Shown: positions 1-13,845, counted from the first letter of the stretch. The stretch is DNA of 64,000 bases from Diprion similis (GCF_021155765.1 NC_060106.1:4905501-4969500); one strand, 5' to 3'. Made by a program: numbers and translations. The notes: generated from the sequence alone by a model not told the origin.

Positions 1-1021
1 CAGCTAAATTGATCTCCAATTGAGGGACAAGTTTCTTGCATAATTTCTGCGAGGACTCACAAAATCGGTTAATGTTTCGCCTGTACCGATTTCAAAATCG
101 TCTTTTACCCCAACCCCTTACTATCTATATACCTACGCAAATGCCGCATCACTTACTGATCTTCTTCGTGAATAATATCAGACTTACCGATTTTCAAACC
201 CGTTGCTGAATTTTATTGTACAAGTTTTATGTATGGATGTGCTTCTGGAAAAACCAAACATTTAGTTAACCTTTTTGCACTATTCGCAACGTTAGGACAG
301 AGACTTTTTTAAGGTAGTCCTAAAGAAATAAACGAAATAATGATCATCTATTTGGTTAACAAGATAAGGTGAATGCTCGAGTGGATCATTTGTGTGATAA
401 CAAATTTTTCATCCCGCTAAACAATCCGAAAACTGATTATTCTTGTTACGACAAGTTAATTCAAATACAATTTCATTTGCTGTAAACACAATAAATATTG
501 TAATCATACGCGATTACATCTCAATGTCAATAACCGATTTAATATTCTTCGATGTAGGAATGAGGTCGTGTTGCCAGGTGCGCGATTACAATAAATATAT
601 ATATATATATATTGTACGATGGAACTTCCTGCAACATTCACGTCGCACTCCTGTAGATATACATACCAATAAGTGCTCAGCGATTAGACTTTAAATTGAA
701 AGGTGAGATCGGTAGCCCGCAGACTTTCAATCGCCGAGGTGAACGGCAGCACCGATTTAGCTACGATTCAAGTTTGCAGCTTATCAGCTGCAAGCGAGTT
801 ACTCCGATCGATCGATCCTCCGTGAGCACTTGTCTAAACAAGGACAGACTGATGTAGCCGTACATACGTCGTAATGGGCAGAAAGAAGTGTTAAAAAAAA
901 CCACAGTCCACCATTTTGTAAGGCTCGGTTGCCTCGCAACTCTTCGCTTTCTTTTTGATTAGACTGTTCAGCCGCCATTCGCGATTTACCTGCTTCAGAT
1001 TTACTGACCGCTTTATCACTC
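1..1021. other. Upstream flank of C15, no gene seen
   Basis: AT-rich DNA with only short unsupported reading frames. A short TA run lies near 596-613. An 8-bp stem, 4-base loop inverted repeat (TTGCAGCT, loop TATC, AGCTGCAA) lies at 774-793, next to a GATC-rich stretch at 809-817. I see no coding exon and no RNA gene. Confidence 0.6.
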
Positions 1022-1057
1022 TATAGAACTTCGGGTAAAATTCGACACATCAGTTGG
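1022..1057 (+). promoter_or_regulatory. Candidate TATA/initiator core promoter for C15
   Basis: TATAGAA starts at 1022 and an arthropod-type initiator TCAGTT lies at 1050-1055; its A (1052) is exactly 30 bases downstream of the TATA start, the normal spacing. This would give a 5' leader of up to about 1.8 kb before the C15 ATG. No matching downstream promoter element is seen at +28. The pairing may be chance, and the leader may contain an unseen intron. Confidence 0.3.
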
Positions 1058-2870
1058 AATAAGTAACAAGTTTGCGGATCGATACTTATCGCGAGTATTC
1101 GATTCATTCTTCGTCCCCTTCACTTTGTGAAGTAATGATAAAGAAAAAGTAAATAAAAGGAGTGAAAACGTTAAGAATTTAAATACTATATTGAAGGTAC
1201 TATAATGATATTCGAGTTATTGTTAATAACGCTAAGTGCATCGGTGTTGCTTAAATGTTAGGAGTCTGGATAGTTATGGAGATTGGCTTGGCCCGAACCA
1301 CGGATTCTGAAGGATGAATAATAACTGGGCTGCAGACTGAGACATGCACAGTGGAAAAGCCACTAGTTGAAAAGATTGTACGGCAGTTACGGGAAGAAGA
1401 CGTACTTAGCTAACGGCGTTCGTGTCTAAAGTTGAACTTTTCAACCAAGTGTCTCTGTGCAAGGATTTATTTGAAGTCACGGAGAGGAAAAATGTTTCTT
1501 GTACAGGAACTGGTTACAAGTTACCTGCACTAGTACCTACTGTTTCTGGTAATAGAAATGCTGACAGCGTGTTTAACGCGATCAGTGATAAAGTGTAAGT
1601 TTCCGATGTGCAGAGTTTGGAATAAATCTGGAGGTAATAAGGAAGCGTGAGCATATATTGCGCATTGGAAGTGCCAAGAAGTCAAGAGAGAGAGAGAGAG
1701 AGTAAGGAGGAAACATGATCGATGCAGGACGAAGCGGTGAAGCTGGTACTTGGACATTCCAAGTCCGCCATAATTAAGTCCTTTGTACTTCTTAAGCGGG
1801 TGAGAATCGACTTGGCTGAGCTTGGCTTGTAGCTACGTGGTTGAAGAGAAGAATAAGAATGGAAGAAGAGAAAGAATAAGAGGAATAAGAATAAGAATAA
1901 GAATAAGAATAAGAATAAGAAGAAGTAGGAAGAGGGAAAAAAAATGACGATCGTAATAAATAATAGAGGGGAAAAAGACGATCGGCGGCTACATTCTGCC
2001 TCAAATGTTAAATAGGTATCAATTTAAGCCCGACCAATCGACTTTCTCTGAGGCGTGGTTTTCCGCAGTGCCATTGGCTCGTGGCCTGCCGTGGGTGGAG
2101 CTTCGTAAGTACCAAACAGCCGGGACGGAAGTAGGGGGTTGCCCTCTATTTTCGTGCTTCGTTTGCCTCGCGGTCCAACCGTTTCACTCGACAACGAAAC
2201 TCGAACGATGCTAGACTTGCACCTTGCAGAAGTCCGGTTGTGATTTCAACTCTTTCCGCTAATTGATTGGCCCAATTTCATACCACCGATAATTAAGCAC
2301 GGATTCCTGTCATCACGATACAGAGACCAAATACAAAGTGTGTGTAATCAGTGTCGTTCCCTTGTTTTGTGAAACGTAGATTCGAAGAAGGAGTACCTCT
2401 ACATCTTCCGAACACAGTGACTAACGATTTTATAGTTTTACGAGATTTTTTTCTTTCGCGTATTAACCGAACTGTAACGAAATGTCCTTCTTCTCTCGAC
2501 ATGACCGTTGCGGCGAGCGTCGGTAGAACGAGCCTTTCAAACGGCACCAATTACCGACGGGTTGGGGGCCGTGGAAGCTAAAAAGTTGCGCTGGTGTACT
2601 CCGGAGCGCCTTGGAGTGCAGTGAACGAATCTCTTGAAGCTGGTTAATTGGTTAGGGTGATAGTCAAGAGTCGAGGAAAACTTTCAGAACTCCGAGGCGG
2701 AATCAGACCATTCGATTTGGGTACCCACATGAGCTGGGGCAAGTTTTTCGCTAGAACCGTTCCGCTTTGTTATCAGGCCATAATGACGTCTGGTATCTAG
2801 GTGTCTCCTTAGGACGAGGCGAAGAGGGCATCTTCCCAAAACGAGTTTTCCCGCGTGGGGGAAAAACAAC
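1053..2870 (+). other. Putative 5' leader / upstream region of C15
   Basis: No conserved protein is recognised. Short open frames on both strands (for example 2005-2214, 2293-2550, 2351-2581) look like chance. The stretch becomes GC-richer towards the C15 ATG. It holds a GA run at 1684-1701 and an AATAAG microsatellite. CGTAAGT near 2106 resembles a splice donor, so part of this region may be spliced out. Confidence 0.4.
1873..1926 (+). repeat. (AATAAG)n microsatellite
   Basis: Hexamer AATAAG is repeated about six times without interruption from about 1884 to 1922, with decayed copies on the 5' side. Confidence 0.9.
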
Positions 2871-3603
2871 ATGTCCGATCATGGGGGGGCGGATTGCGGC
2901 AGCGACGTCGATCCAACGGAGGAAATAAACGTTGACGACTCAGATTCAAGGAGCAGCAGCCCACAGAATTACACAAACTCGTCACACGGAATCCACGAGG
3001 AGAGATCCGAGTGCTCCAACTCCCCGCCACCGAGCCACACGACGACTAGAACGGAGAACGAGACGCCCAGGAGTCACCCCTTCAGCATAAGTCGGCTGCT
3101 GGGTGAGACCCGGGGTCAAACCGCGAAGAGTCCTTCCTCGGAGGATCTGGAGAACGAGAAAGAGCGCAAGGTTTCTTGGGGATGGGATGACGCGCACAGG
3201 AACATCACCCTCGAGGACGAGAGGCGGTCCTGGGGGCCGGAGGCCGAGGAGAAGCTCTCGGACAAAGATGACGACGACACCGGGAGCACCCCCGAGACTC
3301 AGAACGGGAACCCTTCCCTGCACCCGGACCTCTTGGCGCCGTTCAGACTCTTCCCAGGTGGTTCCGGACTGATTTACACCGGGGGTGGCGTCATCAGAGT
3401 GCCGGCGCACCGGCCCCCTGGAGCTACCGGCAACCCTGGTACAACCCTACCATCTCAGGCCCTGATTCCACCCTGGAGCCTGCAGGCCATTCAACACAGT
3501 CAACAGCAGGCTGCCGCTGCGGGGCTCCATCGTGCTAGTTTGTTGGCTAACCTGGCTGTACATCCTCTCCACGCTCATCCACATCTCAAGGACAGACTGG
3601 CAG
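2871..3603 (+). CDS. C15: C15/clawless (TLX-class homeobox protein), coding exon 1
   Basis: This exon encodes residues 1-244 plus the first base of codon 245. The start is well supported: in-frame TAA and TGA stops lie at 2781-2786 and no ATG falls between them and 2871. The N-terminus is acidic and Ser-rich. Residues 71-77 (FSISRLL) form an Engrailed-homology-1-like motif, which in this family recruits the co-repressor Groucho/TLE. A QQQAAAA run lies near 211-217. IPPWSL (199-204) is the nearest thing to the TLX hexapeptide that contacts PBC/Exd proteins, and no canonical FPWM is seen. The donor after CAG at 3603 is GTTTGA, weak but phase-compatible (phase 1). In Drosophila C15 (clawless) acts with aristaless in distal leg patterning and in the amnioserosa. 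The protein is a nuclear DNA-binding regulator. Confidence 0.9.
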
Positions 3604-6159
3604 GTTTGAACTCTTCTATTTCTACTTACGTATTCTAATGCTTGTGATGATTTCATGTCGACACTTATCGTTAACATTCAAATTCAATTAATTTAAAGCA
3701 TGTCCAATATGTCACACTATACGGTTAATGGTTCTTCTTCGCTTGGCTAATGTTATATGTATGTCGAGAGGCGGGGTGACGTCCAATAAAAATTTTTCGA
3801 GTGGCAAATTAATGAAGTTCGACCGTGAACGAAGATTATTAAAATCTCGCATATGGATAGCTATCTACAACTTATCGATACTATTCAACCTTGCAAATAT
3901 CCTCTATTGATTATTCATGAACAGCCGATAGCCGTAAGTATATTCCAACCGTATCTATGCATTCGTAAAAGATATTCCCACGGTTGAATTCCTTGTGTAA
4001 GAAAAAAAGTTTTGTACTTTTTACATTAGTCACGAAATTCGGCAAAATGCACTTCCATTTTGTCTGTGACCATTCAGTCAGCGATTACACACGCATTAAT
4101 ACTTACGAGCATGCTATCGGTGTGGGTATAAGACGCGAGATTGAAGGTAGGCATTATGCTTACCTGTAGAGACCCACGAAGAGATAATCTTTAGACGTCC
4201 ACGTCGACCCGGGTTCAAAAAGGGTAACGCGACAAGGTTGAAAGTTTAAGGGAAAGCTACCAAAGAGCCTTCCCCTGTTATCCACTCTATTATTTACCTT
4301 GTGGTTTTGGAGATTTCAAAGTTTGTTACCGACCTTAGCTGGCATTCTATAAATGATATCGCTCAGCCTGATTCATCTATTTCGAAACAGATAGAAGTTT
4401 ATCTATTTAGCTGTTTTATAAAGAGAAGAACGATAGCAAAGCGTGAAATTGACTCATGTTTTGGCGCGAAATAAATACAATTACAATTCTCGTAATCACG
4501 GAATTCAGGGTAGACTTGTAGTGATATATGTTAGTCAATAAAACAGGATAGAATTTGAAATTCCATTAGTTGATCACGCGCAAAAGATCTTTTTTATTCA
4601 TTATTGTTTTCGTTCTAGAGAGAGATTATATATGTGACCCTTTGTTTCGAATCGATCGAACTGTGATTACGCACAAAAAATACATTGTTATACAAACTAC
4701 CATTTCCCAGGTAGTGTAAGACGATCAACAATATTTAAACTGATGTTATTTAAACGGTCAGAAATAAATATCTTTCATTGCCTCTCACAGAAATTTGACT
4801 TGATTTAAATCAAATTTTAAGCTGTCTCAAATCCGGTTGCTCAATCATATTTTTTCCACCGTCACCGTACTTTTGCAAATGATATTTTCCAATGCATGAG
4901 AATGCTCGCGGTTCCACGTCTCCGCAGTTTAATGTAATCGCAAGAAGAGTCATCGATCACCGAGAAGCTAAGCGCGAGCTTGTGACCACAGAATTACTCA
5001 GGGGCACCTACAATTGAATTTACCGGCTTCTGACGGTTCATTTGTCCGCATCACGTCTCACGAGGGTTTCCAAGGCCTGTTTGAATTGCGTGTGATTCAC
5101 CCTAAACGATACCATCGCATTTCAGAACCCTAAATTCGTTAGAATTATAGTCGTAAGAGTCATCGGACCATTGCTTCGCATTTTTGATCCAACACTCGGT
5201 ATAAATGAGTGAAAAAAATCTTTATTCAATAAAAAAAAAAACAGATTTTAAATAATCGAGAGGTGTCTCGAAAACATCTGTACTGTTTTTGCACTGGTGT
5301 ACCCATCAATGGGTTACTCATAGTTATGTGATTATCAGTGATAAATTCTACAGTTGCGAATGCTTCAAAGTCATAACGGTACCATTTACTTCTGCTGAAG
5401 TCTTTGATGTGCCAATATCTACGTTTGTCTTTCTCTTCCTACATTTTTTGTTGATCAAATGAATATATTGAAAATCTGTAACATTCAGCCATAAATCGTA
5501 ACACTCGACAAAGAGTTCTGCATTTGCTCAGTGAATATAAGTATCTAGTCTGTGTACGGTTTTTATCCGCATGTCTTAGAAGCGTTGAACTATAATTAGT
5601 AATCGTTTTATTGAGCTAGTCACGTCACCGTTGCAGAATTACCCACTCGGTATAGGTATGTTAGTGCCGACTGTCGACAGTGGCAATGATTATTATTGTT
5701 ACAGTTTACAGAAGAGTTGGTCATAGCAGACGAGTCATAATTGTTGGGGCTTTGGCAACGTCTAACAAGTTGGTTGTGCGGCAGCATAATTATTTGGATA
5801 AAAAGCGAATCGAACCCTTTCACTTATTGTTAGTTGCACAAAAGAGAAAGAGAGCAGGATAAATCTATTCAGTACCAATCGAATATACCTGTACAAATGA
5901 AAAGTTCTTGTTGAGAATGGTTTTAATAATAACAATTTCGAAGTGAACCGATGACACGGGGGTGTATATAATATGTTGCGTTGACGCACACGTTGAGTGT
6001 GCTTCATTTTCACAAAGAAGCGAGGAAAGATGTAAAAAGAAGTTCTCGAAAAAATTCTAGATCTGAAAACAACGCAGTTTCGTGCAGGCGATTGGATGGA
6101 CTCTGAGCGATAATAAATCCTGAGAAGAAGAGGAAAGTACGGTGCGTAAAAGCAAGGTT

Positions 6160-6300
6160 GGTTGCCGGCGGGCGGCTGCCGGCGGCGAGGATCGCGGAGG
6201 CCGGGAGAATGAAGAACGGAGATAACCGAATACTGGGAAGAGAGCGAGAGGTGAAAAAAGGAGATGGAAGGAAAAAAAGGAAGAAAAAAGAAAAAGAGCA
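6160..6300 (+). other. GC-rich block followed by purine tract
   Basis: A short GC-rich segment (GCCGGCGGGCGGCTGCC type, 6163-6200) is followed by an A/G-only run from about 6266 to 6298. The matching minus-strand reading frame is low complexity (Phe/Leu/Ser-rich) and not a credible gene. Confidence 0.5.
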
Positions 6301-7379
6301 TCGCGTGACCAAACCTGAAACCCTTGGGCTTATCCCTGCACTGTGCACCAGCTTCGGACTCATGTGTATCCCTACTGTAGGTATGTGTGGATACACGTAG
6401 GGACATTATTTTGTGCCATTCGAATGTGGCGTGCGGTGTCTGAGTGTGAGCCGAAGTGGATCGGTGTGTTAGGGTTGGGTAGAAATCGTTGTTGACTAGA
6501 ACTCATCTTCGATCGTTGATTACTGTCAATAACCGTTTGAAATTTTCTCGACACATAGACGCTGGGGCGTTTGTTTCCGTTCTTCAACTCGACCCTGGTC
6601 CTAAGTATACACCTCGATGGACCGTATGCTCGTTGTTACAAGAGTTTCACCTTACGGCGCGTGCTCGTTCCTTTTTTCTCTAAAACTCCTCCGAGGTGCT
6701 CCGACAGGTCTTATAGACGGAATCCTTCCGAAAGGTGCTATTACGCTTACGAGAAAACAAACAAATCCGTGTATCAGATGTACAGGACATTGACGCCATA
6801 TTGGAATATCGAGTACACCGCATTGCAGTGTTTGTAGGTACCGGTAGTTTCTAACGTTTTTCTTTTTCCTTTTTTATCTTCTCGCTTCTAATCCCTACGC
6901 ACACAGAGAGCCGAAGAGCCATTCGAGATCGTGCAGCGGTAGTCGATAGTTACGTAGCGCTGAGTAATTTGTTTCTTACGCGAGTTCACGCGAACGGGTC
7001 TCGTGTTCGTGGACAGAAGTGCCGTGTGAGTGTCAGTAAAGTAGGTAGGTAAATGCTGTATCACCCGAGGGCTACGAAAGCGTTTCTCGGGATTCGTAAT
7101 TTATACGTAGTAATATGGTTAGGGCTCGACGCGAACTCGTTCGAACTCGGTTCACTGTTATTACAATAACGCGTTTCACCTCTTTGGCTGTAAAACGACC
7201 CACGACTCCGCAATTTCAATCACCCTCGGATCAAAGGTTGGCAAAACAAGTTCGAAGTTGTCACTAGCCCCACTACACTTTGAATCGCAAAAATACTCAC
7301 CATCTAACTATCCAATTCCCAACTAAACAACAATTCCGAAACTTCCAAGATCCGTGAAGCCCTCCGCCAGGTGTTCCAT

Positions 7380-7930
7380 CAATTTAACTAATTAGCTAAC
7401 TCGCTCCTCTTCTTCCACGCATAATCTATCCCCAGCCACGTACGAGCATGGAGAGAATGACACCGTGGTGTGGGCACATGCTTGCCTCGTAATACTCCAC
7501 ACTTTGGAAGCGGACCAGGGACACTGGTTAAGACGAAGCTTGGCTCAGGTGTATAATTGTCTGCACTGAAATTAAACTGAAGCCACGTTAATTATGTAAC
7601 CGAGTTCAGCCACGACTCGAGCTCGATGCACGGGTGATGATGGACGAGCCACTCCGACCTTACGGCTGCCAGCATCGTGGAGGGAAATCCCTAACTCAGC
7701 ACTAACTCAATCACTCAGCTCGCGCCCCATCGCGGGACCAGGCGCTAATCTGCCTCCGGATTAATTACTACGTAATACAGGTTTGAATAATTATCATTTC
7801 CGAATTCCCTGCCGTCTGACCAGCGATCTGGTAGCCGTGTATGGAGTCTACGAGAAAGAGTTGTCGAATGGAGAGGAAAAATCTGGTCCAGCTGGGTACT
7901 TCGCGGACCCCTAACGAAGGAATTAATTGT
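7380..7930. promoter_or_regulatory. Candidate enhancer: cluster of TAATTA homeodomain sites
   Basis: Four TAATTA palindromes lie at 7389-7394, 7589-7594, 7762-7767 and 7788-7793, with a TTAATT at 7922-7927. Base composition alone predicts well under one in 400 bp. TAATTA is the common core bound by Antp/NK-type homeodomains. The role as a C15 enhancer or autoregulatory element is inference. Confidence 0.3.
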
Positions 7931-10900
7931 ACTCTTTATTTGGGTACCTACGCCATGATCAAAGCTTTCCGTTGAATGCCCTCAGAAGACTCTAATCGGT
8001 TACCAGTCGAATAAACCTATCAACGATAAACCGATGCCATTTTATCAGAAGGCGAAATTACCATTCCATTAGCATTCTCAATGGCAACATAAATATCGAT
8101 CGGTAATATAAACGTGATTTCTGCGACAACCTGAACGGTACCGATCCTTTTCGCCTATCACACAATTTGCAAACAAAGTCAATGACAGTTTCTGATGCAA
8201 CTCGACGAGATGCTTCGCTGTATAATGCAATTGCAGCAGTTTCTTTTGATGTTGAAAGTCGACGGCCAATGAAATGATTGGTTTTCAATTAATTGATCTA
8301 CCAATTTGTGAGGAAAATCTTTCTGCCTTTCTGCCCACTCTGAATCATTTCGTTTCATGGTATAACGGGTCAGTGTCATACGCTACCATCAATGGTGACG
8401 ATATTTTTGCGGTTCGAAAAGGACACAGAACATGCGCCAACGAACGTTTAATAGTTGCAAGACGAGTTGTCGCGACGTATCAAAATCTATGACGATTGTA
8501 CCGCAATAATTTATATTATAGCAATAACTAAACATGGTGGTTCCAGAATTTAAATCTACACGTGTATCATGAGTCTTCCTCCGTGATCAACGCATGATGA
8601 CTTGACTTATACTTTTAAATGTCAATATCGTGACTCTGGAACAGGCTTAACCCGTTTTCAAGGTGTGGATTGAGCTTATCTGCGACACAAGACGTACCTC
8701 GCATGTCTTCCCTTTTGCCGTCAATTTTCATATATCTACTCTTGAAAAATAGATAGGGAATCGTGAAGGTAATAGGCAGTAAAGGTCCATCGAGTCTTAC
8801 TTACGCAGGCGAAAATTGGGTCAATAGTGAACACTATATGCTCATTACTAATCTATATCAATTTTTACGATTCGTAAGTAGATTATCAAAACAAATTTGA
8901 ATAAGGGATCGAAAAAGTGTTGGAACAAACTTTTGTGCTTGAGATTAAAATTCAAATGGAATTAATATTTAAAATAGGCATTTCACTGCGCTCGTTCCAG
9001 ATTGTAATTATTAGCTACGAAATACTCGTTATTTCACGACAGATAGAATAATAAAATTCGAATTGGATGTTGTAGACCTCGTAAAAAATAGTTGGGCTTG
9101 CTTTGGTACATAAAGTTTTATCAGTACAGTGTATTAGACGAACGATACTAGACTTAAAATGTTAAGCCGTAGATAAACAAGTTTTTAGTGGTGGCTAGAT
9201 TAGAATCTGTGTATAACTTCTTTCGCAGTGTATATAACCTAATGACAGGCTCGTCAAACAAGCTAATTATCAATTTAATAACAACATATGTGAGGATATT
9301 TAGTCGCACGGTTAGAAACTTTTTGAAAATGCAAAACCATGATTTAACGAACAGGTTCAACTGGCAATGACGAATTCCACTAGAAGCGAAATCCCGCAGA
9401 TTTGGTAAAGTCGAACTTGTCACCGTGGCGATAACTGTATAACCGTGACACCCAGACCTGGAAGTATGGCAAATTTCTACTGACATTCGGAAGCCTTGAA
9501 GCAAATCTTGCGATTTCTCGAGGGAGTCGAAAAAATTGTTGAATAATATGCCAAAGCCCTGACGACGAGGGCTGCCAACCCGGGTTGATATACGCACAGC
9601 CTCAGCATCGCCGGCCAAATTGATGCCGGACGATATTTTACCCCTCTGATCGTGAGAAAAAAGTTTTTAACCCGAGGGATGTTTTTGCGGGCAATTTGGA
9701 GATTTTTTTACCTTTCACTCGCGTGTTTCCTTTGCTTCGTATTGCTACGCATACACGCGTATATATCTGCGGTACTCGACGGTGGCTCGGCTTCATCATT
9801 TTGGGATCACTCAGGGATGCTTTTGGGGTCGCGAGGATCGCACTCGATTCTCTAACCACAGCTCTGGATTGAGTGATACCAAAGATCGTAAACATTTCCC
9901 CCTATTTCGAGCGTGATACCTTCCCAACCGCACATGTATCCACGTATCTTAACGCAAATTTATACAAGGATATATACACGCGTTACGGTATACTTACGCA
10001 TATAGATTCTACACGCCACGCAAGGAATTGAAAGTCACGCAAAAGCTGCTGTCGTTTTTTGAATCAGAAATTCAAGATATTCCAGTGGAGATAAATTTTC
10101 TTTATGAAATCTAGTCAGTTTTTGAGTTTACTTTACATCAAGTAATACTACAATCTGTTGCAAAAATGTTGAATTGCGGATTTGGCAAAAAGGTATAAAA
10201 AATTCTCACCTATAACATCTCGCAAATCGTTGTTGGAAAATTGCATCAGTACATCGTTTGTAACCGATACGAACATAAGTATTATGAAAAATATCAAGTC
10301 AAAAGTGAAAAAGTCTTATAAAGTTTTGGCATAAAGTTGTTTCAATATTGCCGTACCGGGAACTCGATCAATTTTTAACTTGTCTCATTTGTCGAAAAGT
10401 TTTTCAAAGAAGTTCGTCCAGAAGCGGCTGCGGGTGTGCCTTAGGCTTTACATATATACATATTCACGTATACAGCAGTCCCCACCGATTTAGTTTAAGT
10501 CGTCCCGCTGTAAAAAATAAGACACACAAGCTCCGATCATTTCTCAAACTCTTGTAACTCGATATAAACCATCCCCCTCCCTACACCCTCGCCCCTTCCA
10601 TCCCTCTTCCACATTCCCCGATGTCGTATATACCCCTGCCAGCAGTGGCCTACATTATCGATATTACAAGGCGTCGATAAAAAATCGCATAAAATTAAAC
10701 AAACGCCAAGTGGTGGCGGTAAAACTTGACACCCCCGTTTACGTGGACGCCCCTTTTTCGTTATTATAGGTACACATGTATGTGCTTGTAACACACGTGG
10801 CTGCCAACGGCAATATCTCAGATCCTGCGGGGCTTGCAGTATCTGTTGGCATTATCTAGATAAAGTATAAACGACGATTTAAGCTTGCGTTCGCATCTCA

Positions 10901-13560
10901 TTTTAAATATGGCGTAGCTGCTGCTGTATTATTCAGAGCTTTCCGGGCCAATAGCTCGTATATATTCTAAGTATATGTACAAGGCTGTATGTGTATGTAA
11001 ACGGCACTGCAGGAGGAGTTCGGCACACGCGCCTGCCTCGAGTCTTTGCCGTGCCTTTTTGCCAGTCCTTATGCGAGCACATTTTCCATCGATTCGAGTT
11101 AGGCATCGATTATGGGGAAAACGGGCGCATGAAAATATCGAAACGTCTAACGTACCGAAATAAGATACGATCGCTACACGCTGGATACGCTTTTAAGTTG
11201 CGAGAGGCAACATGAGGAGGAATCCTGCGGGACTTTTATGGGCATGGAACGATACATCCACAAACACCATTCCTGAACGTTCTCTTATGCATACTAACTG
11301 CGCACCGCGTACATGGAGACGTATGCGTGGTACAGATAATGATGTAATTATCTTGTTCCGCGAATTGCAAAACGATTTTGCGATTAACCGTTAATCTCCA
11401 CTCTCTACTTCAGCAATAATTAAATAATAAATAAGATTCGCTGATGTCTGTACCTCTTATGAAGCCCTGAAGTCCGGTATCGCTAGCCATCCATTAAGTA
11501 CCCGCGTAACATCTTATACATCCTTTCAACTCTTTGGCGCGAATACATACACCAACAGTACCGTGTAAAAACCGTTTGAAAATTGTTATAACACGTGTAA
11601 ACCGAGAACACGAAGGTCTATTATATGCAACGTTTCAAGAAATATCGGAGCGTCTCAATTCACGGTTTAATTATTATTACAACTGAACATTACCGTTTCA
11701 CGAGTCGAATATAATTGAAATTGCTGAAAAATATCTCTTCGATAGAAAACGTTGTTCGCCGACCGGTTTCATCGGTTATTTTTCCGAGTATAAAAGACGT
11801 AACGTCTTTGACACGCAAACAATTTGTAGTCGTTCAATCCATCCGACGGAGTCGTAAACGGGTAAGAATAACAATGTTAATTGCGACTCTTTCTAGCCGA
11901 GTTTGATAAAAATTGCTATGATCCAAGTAAAAAATTCACGAATCCAGCAGCTTGAGGAAGATTCGTTGCCAGCAGTGTGATTGCACAAAGCCAAACGATT
12001 TACGTGTTGCCCGGGATACCGTTGCTGAAACACCAACACCAGTAGGTAAGGTGCAGTAATAACGCCCAGGTTATCGCTATCCTGTTGCTAAATCTTTACG
12101 AGAGCTACCAGTTAGCAGTTACATACCTACTAAACCTTATCTTTCCTGCGCATAGACCAGGCAAATAGTTTCAATACCGGAACGGGATTGGTGTTTTGAA
12201 ATGGGTGAATACTGTTATCATCAGATGACCAAGTGCGTTTTCCTTAAACTGAAAGTTAGACTGGTTCGTTGATTGTACTTGATTATACTTAAACTTGAAA
12301 AACGTTAAAGTACCGCGTCAGTAAAATTTATCCGGTACTCAGATAATTGATTGTCAAAGTTCGTCGTTACTCTGTGAACCATAATACTGAATGACGGGTT
12401 CTCTCTTATTTATATAGAAACGTGGAAAACTGCTGGAGTCGTAGTTGGTTTGCGTTTGGTGTAACCACGAGAATCGTGGAATAAACGTGAAATGAAAATT
12501 TCACACTCGACGACCCACTGAGCTTGAGACATAACCTTTGTTGGCTAGAATCGTGAGTCAGTTTAGAATCATTTGATGATGCAACATTAACAGCATAGCT
12601 GGAGAAAGTCATTAGCCCTCGTACCTCGAGAGGGTATGCATATAATAGAGTTTGCGGCCTTCAAAGTAAATTGTTTTCTGCTACGGAGAGACCGACCGTC
12701 TCAAACCCGCTCCAGCACAGTAGTTACTCTTCACTCATTTTCCTCCACTTTGCCGACGGCTGATGGATAAATACACCGTCTTGCAGGGCCCGTACTTTTT
12801 TCGATTGAAAATATAATTGTGATTCAACTATTAAAACCACATACACCCGCAATTCTGTCACCTTGTATATATACCCAGTAAATCGAATTGAATTGAGTAC
12901 GGCAAAAACGGAATTAACACGAATTTTAACAAATTAAAACAAATTCAAAAGAATTGAAACGTAATTCTTTTTAATTCTATTCAATTCGTTTTGGTTCATT
13001 GGATAGAAACGTGCTGCAGAAAGATTGAAAATGAAAAAAACTATACCCAAGGGTAGGATTATGCCTAGAATTTTCGGGATCTATTTTTGGATGTCATTAC
13101 CATAAGGAACTGCCACGTCGAAATGGTGAAATAAAAATAACGCGACTATTTTCCAGTTGAACAATAAACTACTAGTTGATAAAATTCTTTTTCCAAACTC
13201 GTCGACTGCGCAATCAGTAATGAGGCTTTGCCCCCCTTGTGCTTCGTGCGCCAATCCCCCTATTTCGGGTTTGGCTGTGAGAGGGGAAAAAAAAAGCCAG
13301 TGAATCGTGATTATTATTATTATTATTATTATCCTGTATTCCTGACACGTCGCGACAGCAGCAGAATAACATTATACATATAAGCATATACATAGGTATG
13401 GACGTTTCGTCTTTCACCAAGATTCTATAAGATTTACTCAGAATTCGAGGCATCTTGGAAGAATCTTATGAGTCTTTCCCAGATTACCACGAATTTACCC
13501 CAGAATTGACCTGATTCCAAGTGTTTGTGCGCGTGCGTCCGTAAGCGTTCTTATGTTGGG

Positions 13561-13660
13561 TGTTTCGGGTGTGTTCGGGTGAGTTCGGGTGTGCTCGGAT
13601 CCCTCTGTGTAAGGTCGGATGCGTTCATTTTTGTTCAAGTGTGTCCGGGTAAGTTCGGGC
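13561..13660 (+). repeat. 10-bp period minisatellite
   Basis: About ten degenerate tandem units with consensus GTGTTCGGGT stay in strict 10-base register from 13561 to 13660. The first four units (13561-13600) are the cleanest. The open reading frames here on both strands are by-products of the repeat. Confidence 0.8.
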
Positions 13661-13779
13661 CTGGTGATGAACCAAATGGTTGGGGTAGAGATGGTGCGGG
13701 GGTGGAGAGTGAAGGGACGGGTGGGTGGTGGAAGGAAGGGCTGGATTCCTGATTCGGCTGTGTCAGCGAGATATCTTCG

Positions 13780-13781
<2 letters not shown>

Positions 13782-13842
<61 letters not shown>
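13782..13842. repeat. (TA)n microsatellite
   Basis: An uninterrupted TA run of about 60 bases, followed by a short imperfect extension. Confidence 0.95.

Positions 13843-13845
<3 letters not shown>

Noticed and set aside
443..694. Short open frames at the left edge
   Set aside because: AT-rich, contain microsatellite translation, no domain; chance frames.
5762..6406. 214-codon frame on the - strand, the second longest in the window
   Set aside because: Low-complexity Phe/Leu/Ser composition produced by a purine tract on the other strand; overlapping frames are open too; no domain or splice logic.
12885..12995. AATTGAATT-rich partly palindromic stretch
   Set aside because: Low-complexity AT words; arms too weak to call a foldback element.
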